DNA of 8,224 nucleotides from an uncultured Lachnospiraceae bacterium (lineage in GTDB: Bacteria; Bacillota; Clostridia; Lachnospirales; Lachnospiraceae): assembly GCA_902473545.1 (NCBI GenBank), contig CABRSG010000098.1:1-8224 (forward strand), given 5' to 3'. A program made the translations under genes and the position numbers. This document shows positions 6,060-8,224 of this stretch, piece after piece; within the stretch, counting starts at the first letter, position 1, and each line of letters opens with the position of its first letter. The notes beneath the pieces are model-generated. The model did no database searches. It was not told the origin of the DNA and saw nothing but the letters and a program-made list of their open reading frames with translations.

Positions 6060-6639
6060 AGTGTTCTCCTTTCTTCCCTGAAATCCATTTCTCCGCCTGC
6101 AGGCGCTTGTACAGCTTCTTTCTGCTCCGATACAGGCTCGCCTTGATCCCGTTCACTGTCCTGCCGTGGCGCGCTGCGATCTCCTTTTCCCGATCCAGAT
6201 ACCAATATCGCCTCAGGAAAATATCCCGGTCCGCCTCCGGCAGACTGCGCAGAAAATCGTTGATCACATGCGCCAGCTCTCTTGCGGTAATCTCCTCCTC
6301 CAGCGGATCCGAGAGCAGGCTGTTCAGTACGCCGGTTTCCTGCTCAATATGTACCAGATGCAGATCCGCCCTCTTTGCTGCATATTTCTTCCGCAGACAG
6401 TCGATCGCAAAGCCCCGCGTGATCCTTCCCACAAACGCAGGCAGGTTCGCCGGACGCTTCGGCGGCATATACGACCACGCCGCCAGCCAGGTGTCATTTA
6501 CACACTCCTCCGCATCCTCGATACTGCCCACAAAATTCAGGGCGATCCTGTGGCAATAGGCGTGATACTTCGCACTCAGCTCCTTGATCGCATTTTCATC
6601 CCTGCCAAAGAAAAGATTAATAATCTCAATATCCTCCAT
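6040..6639 (-). CDS. Sigma-70 family (ECF-type) RNA polymerase sigma factor (199 aa)
   Basis: Alternative sigma factor with only regions 2 and 4. Region 2 covers roughly residues 10-95, with DAEECVNDTWLAAW (σ2.1-2.2) and AFVGRITRGFAIDCLRKKYAAKR (σ2.3-2.4, DNA melting and -10 contact). Region 4 covers about 120-185, with LPEADRDIFLRRYWYLDREKEIAARHGRTVNGIKASLYRSRKKL, a helix-turn-helix that reads the -35 box. The FLRRYWY block is typical of the ECF group paired with DUF4179 proteins. The ATG at 6637-6639 has AGGAGG 5 nt upstream. The gene end overlaps the next start by 20 nt, forming a two-gene sigma/anti-sigma operon. A TGACAC-N16-CGAATA element upstream fits an autoregulated ECF promoter. The regulon cannot be read from this window. 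Confidence 0.93.
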   Translation of the reverse strand: MEDIEIINLFFGRDENAIKELSAKYHAYCHRIALNFVGSIEDAEECVNDTWLAAWSYMPPKRPANLPAFVGRITRGFAIDCLRKKYAAKRADLHLVHIEQETGVLNSLLSDPLEEEITARELAHVINDFLRSLPEADRDIFLRRYWYLDREKEIAARHGRTVNGIKASLYRSRKKLYKRLQAEKWISGKKGEHYESEAF

Positions 6640-6668
6640 ACCGTCCTCCTTTCGTGCTTCTATAATAA

Positions 6669-6696
6669 TATTCGTAAAATCGTGGAAAAAGTGTCA
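6669..6696 (-). promoter_or_regulatory. Candidate ECF-type (autoregulated) promoter of the sigma/anti-sigma operon
   Basis: The minus strand carries TGACAC (6691-6696) followed by T5, a 16-bp total spacer, and CGAATA (6669-6674). This resembles the TGaaAC…CGTa/c class used by SigV-like ECF factors of Firmicutes. No convincing σA -35 accompanies the nearby TATTAT (6665-6670). Assignment is by eye. Confidence 0.45.
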
Positions 6697-6718
6697 CAAA
6701 AATGTATCTTCTTTGGGA

Positions 6719-6747
6719 TTGCACTTTCCGTCAAAATTCGATATACT
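6719..6747 (+). promoter_or_regulatory. σA-type promoter of the YesL-like gene
   Basis: TTGCAC (6719-6724), a 17-bp spacer and TATACT (6742-6747) precede the YesL-like gene, with a start near 6754 and a leader of about 32 nt. A perfect 6-bp inverted repeat, GATATA-N8-TATATC (6740-6759), spans the -10 box and start site and could be an operator or simply AT-rich sequence. Confidence 0.78.
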
Positions 6748-6785
6748 ATTATTTATATCTAAAAATAATATCCTGAGGTGATAAC

Positions 6786-7568
6786 ATGAATCGTTTTTTT
6801 AACATGGACAATGGATTTTTCCAGGTTTTATCCCGGATTGCAGATTTGATGATTTTAAATATTATTTTTCTGATAACCTGCATCCCCATCGTTACGATCG
6901 GTGCCGCCTGGACAGCTCTCTATTACGTAACGCTGAAGATGATCCGCAATGAAGAATCTTACATTGTGCGCAGTTACTTTAAGTCGTTCAAGGAAAATTT
7001 CAAGCAGTCCACTATCATGTGGCTGATCGCCCTCGTGCTGCTTGTCCTGCTTTTCTTTGATTACCGCATTGTAAATGTGATGGACGGAACCATCAGACAG
7101 GCAATGCTGATCGGTCTGACAGTCGTGGCGCTGTTTTTGGCAATGATATTGACATACCTGTTCCCGCTGCAGTCGAAGTTTTACAATACCATTAAAAATA
7201 CTACAAAAAATGCGCTTCTGATGTCCATCCGCCATCTGCCGCAGACGGTCATCATGCTGGTGATCACGGCCGCAGCCGTGCTTATTACATTCTTCAACAA
7301 CTGGACGTTCTCCTATGGACTTCTGTTCTGGATTTTATTGGGATTCGCCACCATTGCCCTGGCAAACTCCTGGTTCCTGGTGCGCATTTTTGATAAGTAT
7401 ATTCCGAAGGATGAAGAGGAAGAGACGCCTGCCCCGGACGAAGAATTCACGGTGCCGACTATGGAAGAAAAAATTGCGGAATTCCGTGCGGCGGACAATG
7501 CCGCGGAAGAGCTTTCGGAAACACCGACGGATAGCGATAACGATGGTGTTTCTGATGACGACCAGTAA
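6786..7568 (+). CDS. YesL family (DUF624) membrane protein with acidic C-terminal tail (260 aa)
   Basis: Membrane protein of the YesL/DUF624 family, often found in carbohydrate-uptake loci but of unproven biochemical role. The N-terminus shows the family pattern: a short lead with MDNGFFQVLSRIADLMILN, then ITCIPIVTIGAAWTALYYV. Hydrophobic segments fall at about residues 20-45, 73-92, 105-127, 150-170 and 174-197. After RIFDKYIP (about 200-207) comes a strongly acidic tail of about 50 residues with many E and D, ending in DSDNDGVSDDDQ (249-260). This resembles a thrombospondin type-3 or EF-hand calcium loop (DxDxDGxxD). The family is usually nearer 200-230 residues, so the tail looks like an add-on. 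The ATG at 6786 has GAGGTG 5 nt upstream. It is the only plus-strand gene, divergent from the sigma operon and convergent with the TRAP gene; no sugar genes are visible nearby. Confidence 0.88.
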   Translation: MNRFFNMDNGFFQVLSRIADLMILNIIFLITCIPIVTIGAAWTALYYVTLKMIRNEESYIVRSYFKSFKENFKQSTIMWLIALVLLVLLFFDYRIVNVMDGTIRQAMLIGLTVVALFLAMILTYLFPLQSKFYNTIKNTTKNALLMSIRHLPQTVIMLVITAAAVLITFFNNWTFSYGLLFWILLGFATIALANSWFLVRIFDKYIPKDEEEETPAPDEEFTVPTMEEKIAEFRAADNAAEELSETPTDSDNDGVSDDDQ

Positions 7569-7601
7569 TTTCCCAAAAACCTTTCTTGCTGCCAAAGATT
7601 A

Positions 7602-7640
7602 ACGGGAGCTTTAATCGCAAATTTCGTTTACAGCTCCCGT
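7602..7640. terminator. Inverted repeat between convergent genes, possible bidirectional terminator
   Basis: A perfect 9-bp inverted repeat, ACGGGAGCT (7602-7610) and AGCTCCCGT (7632-7640), encloses a 21-nt AT-rich loop. One arm covers the last codons of the convergent TRAP gene. Neither flank has a strong T-run (TATTCTCT on the plus side, TAATCTTT on the minus side), so termination may be weak. Position after two facing genes is what supports the call. Confidence 0.55.
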
Positions 7641-8224
7641 ATTCTCTCAATAATATCCATATATTCCCCGCAGTATTTCTGATAAACCGGTTCCACCGCC
7701 GCGCGGAAGCGCTCTTTTTCTTCATCCGAGATCTCGATCACAACCGTGCCGTTTTTCACTGACTTTTCCTGCGACTGCTTTTCCTGCAGCTTCCATAGCC
7801 TGCGTTCCAGACGGGCGGATTCCTCGGCGCACTCCAGAATAATCTCCTGATCCTCCTCTGAAAGCTTCTCCCACGTGTGCGCAGACACAAGCTGCATCTC
7901 CGGCACGCGCGTGTGCTCATCCACAGTATAATACTTTGCCACCTCGTCATGGTTCATCGCCTTGTAGGACGGCCAGTTGTTTTCCGCTCCGTCGACCTCG
8001 CCAAGCTGAATGCTCGAATACACCTCGCTGTAAGCAATCTGAACAGCGGTGGCCCCGAGTGCCTCCACCATATCCGCCATCATACCCGATTCCTGCACGC
8101 GGATCGTCATTCCCTGCAGATCCTCCAGGCAGGTGATCTGCTTTTGCGACGTATAGAAATTGCGCACGCCCGCGTCGTACCAGCTAAGCCCTACCAGCCC
8201 GACCTCACCCGACTTCTCCAGGAA
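7628..8224 (-). CDS. dctP: TRAP transporter substrate-binding protein, DctP family (C-terminal 198 residues; 5' end outside window)
   Basis: Extracytoplasmic solute receptor of a tripartite ATP-independent periplasmic (TRAP) transporter, which binds a carboxylate-type substrate and delivers it to membrane subunits driven by an ion gradient. The frame is open to the window edge (FLEKSGEVGLVGLSWYDAG… in frame before residue 8167), so the GTG at 8165-8167 is not the start and the signal peptide lies outside. Family landmarks are WYDAGVRNFYTS, the LEDLQGMTIRVQES segment with the conserved substrate-binding arginine (IRV), YSEVYSSIQLGEVDGAENNW and the lid helix with KYYTVDEHTRVPEMQLVS. The C-terminal part is charged and ends IIERIREL. 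The DctQ and DctM subunits are not in this window; they would be expected to flank the gene outside it. Substrate unknown. Confidence 0.92.
   Translation of the reverse strand, partial: FLEKSGEVGLVGLSWYDAGVRNFYTSQKQITCLEDLQGMTIRVQESGMMADMVEALGATAVQIAYSEVYSSIQLGEVDGAENNWPSYKAMNHDEVAKYYTVDEHTRVPEMQLVSAHTWEKLSEEDQEIILECAEESARLERRLWKLQEKQSQEKSVKNGTVVIEISDEEKERFRAAVEPVYQKYCGEYMDIIERIREL

Noticed and set aside
8165..8167. GTG as start of the TRAP receptor
   Set aside because: The frame stays open to the window edge and the upstream residues (GLSWYDAG) belong to the DctP family, so this is an internal valine.

Overview
The window reads as a chromosomal stretch from a Gram-positive Clostridia member, most likely Lachnospiraceae-like. 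This placement is an inference. It rests on a T-box leader before ileS, strong AGGAGG-type ribosome binding sites, σA-like promoters, an ECF sigma / DUF4179 anti-sigma pair, a YesL (DUF624) membrane protein, cytidylate-kinase-like proteins in tandem, and moderate GC. No phage, insertion sequence, CRISPR, rRNA or tRNA gene is visible. All genes but one lie on the minus strand.

Read in the direction of minus-strand transcription (right to left), the right edge holds the C-terminal half of a TRAP-transporter substrate-binding protein (7628 to the edge). It converges on the only plus-strand gene, a YesL/DUF624 membrane protein (6786-7568) with an unusual acidic, calcium-loop-like tail. Divergent from that gene is a sigma-70/ECF factor (6040-6639) that overlaps a single-pass DUF4179 protein (4995-6059), its probable anti-sigma partner. 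A candidate ECF-type promoter in front suggests autoregulation.

Next is a tight three-gene operon: a small exported cysteine-rich protein of unknown function (4451-4903), an ArsB/NhaD-type ion permease (3088-4437), and a cytidylate-kinase-like protein (2479-3075). The gaps are only 12-13 nt, and the operon has its own σA promoter and a strong terminator. A second kinase-like gene (1720-2316), about 66% identical to the first, follows after a 162-bp leader containing an extended -10 box, a hairpin and the terminator.

The left end is a complete T-box riboswitch with its own promoter (1408-1723), specifier AUC (Ile), antiterminator and terminator. It controls ileS, of which the first 437 codons are present. 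The IleS motifs are those of the eukaryote-like IleS2 type.

The least explained part is the exported-protein / permease / kinase-like operon with its second kinase copy. The rest fits known families.
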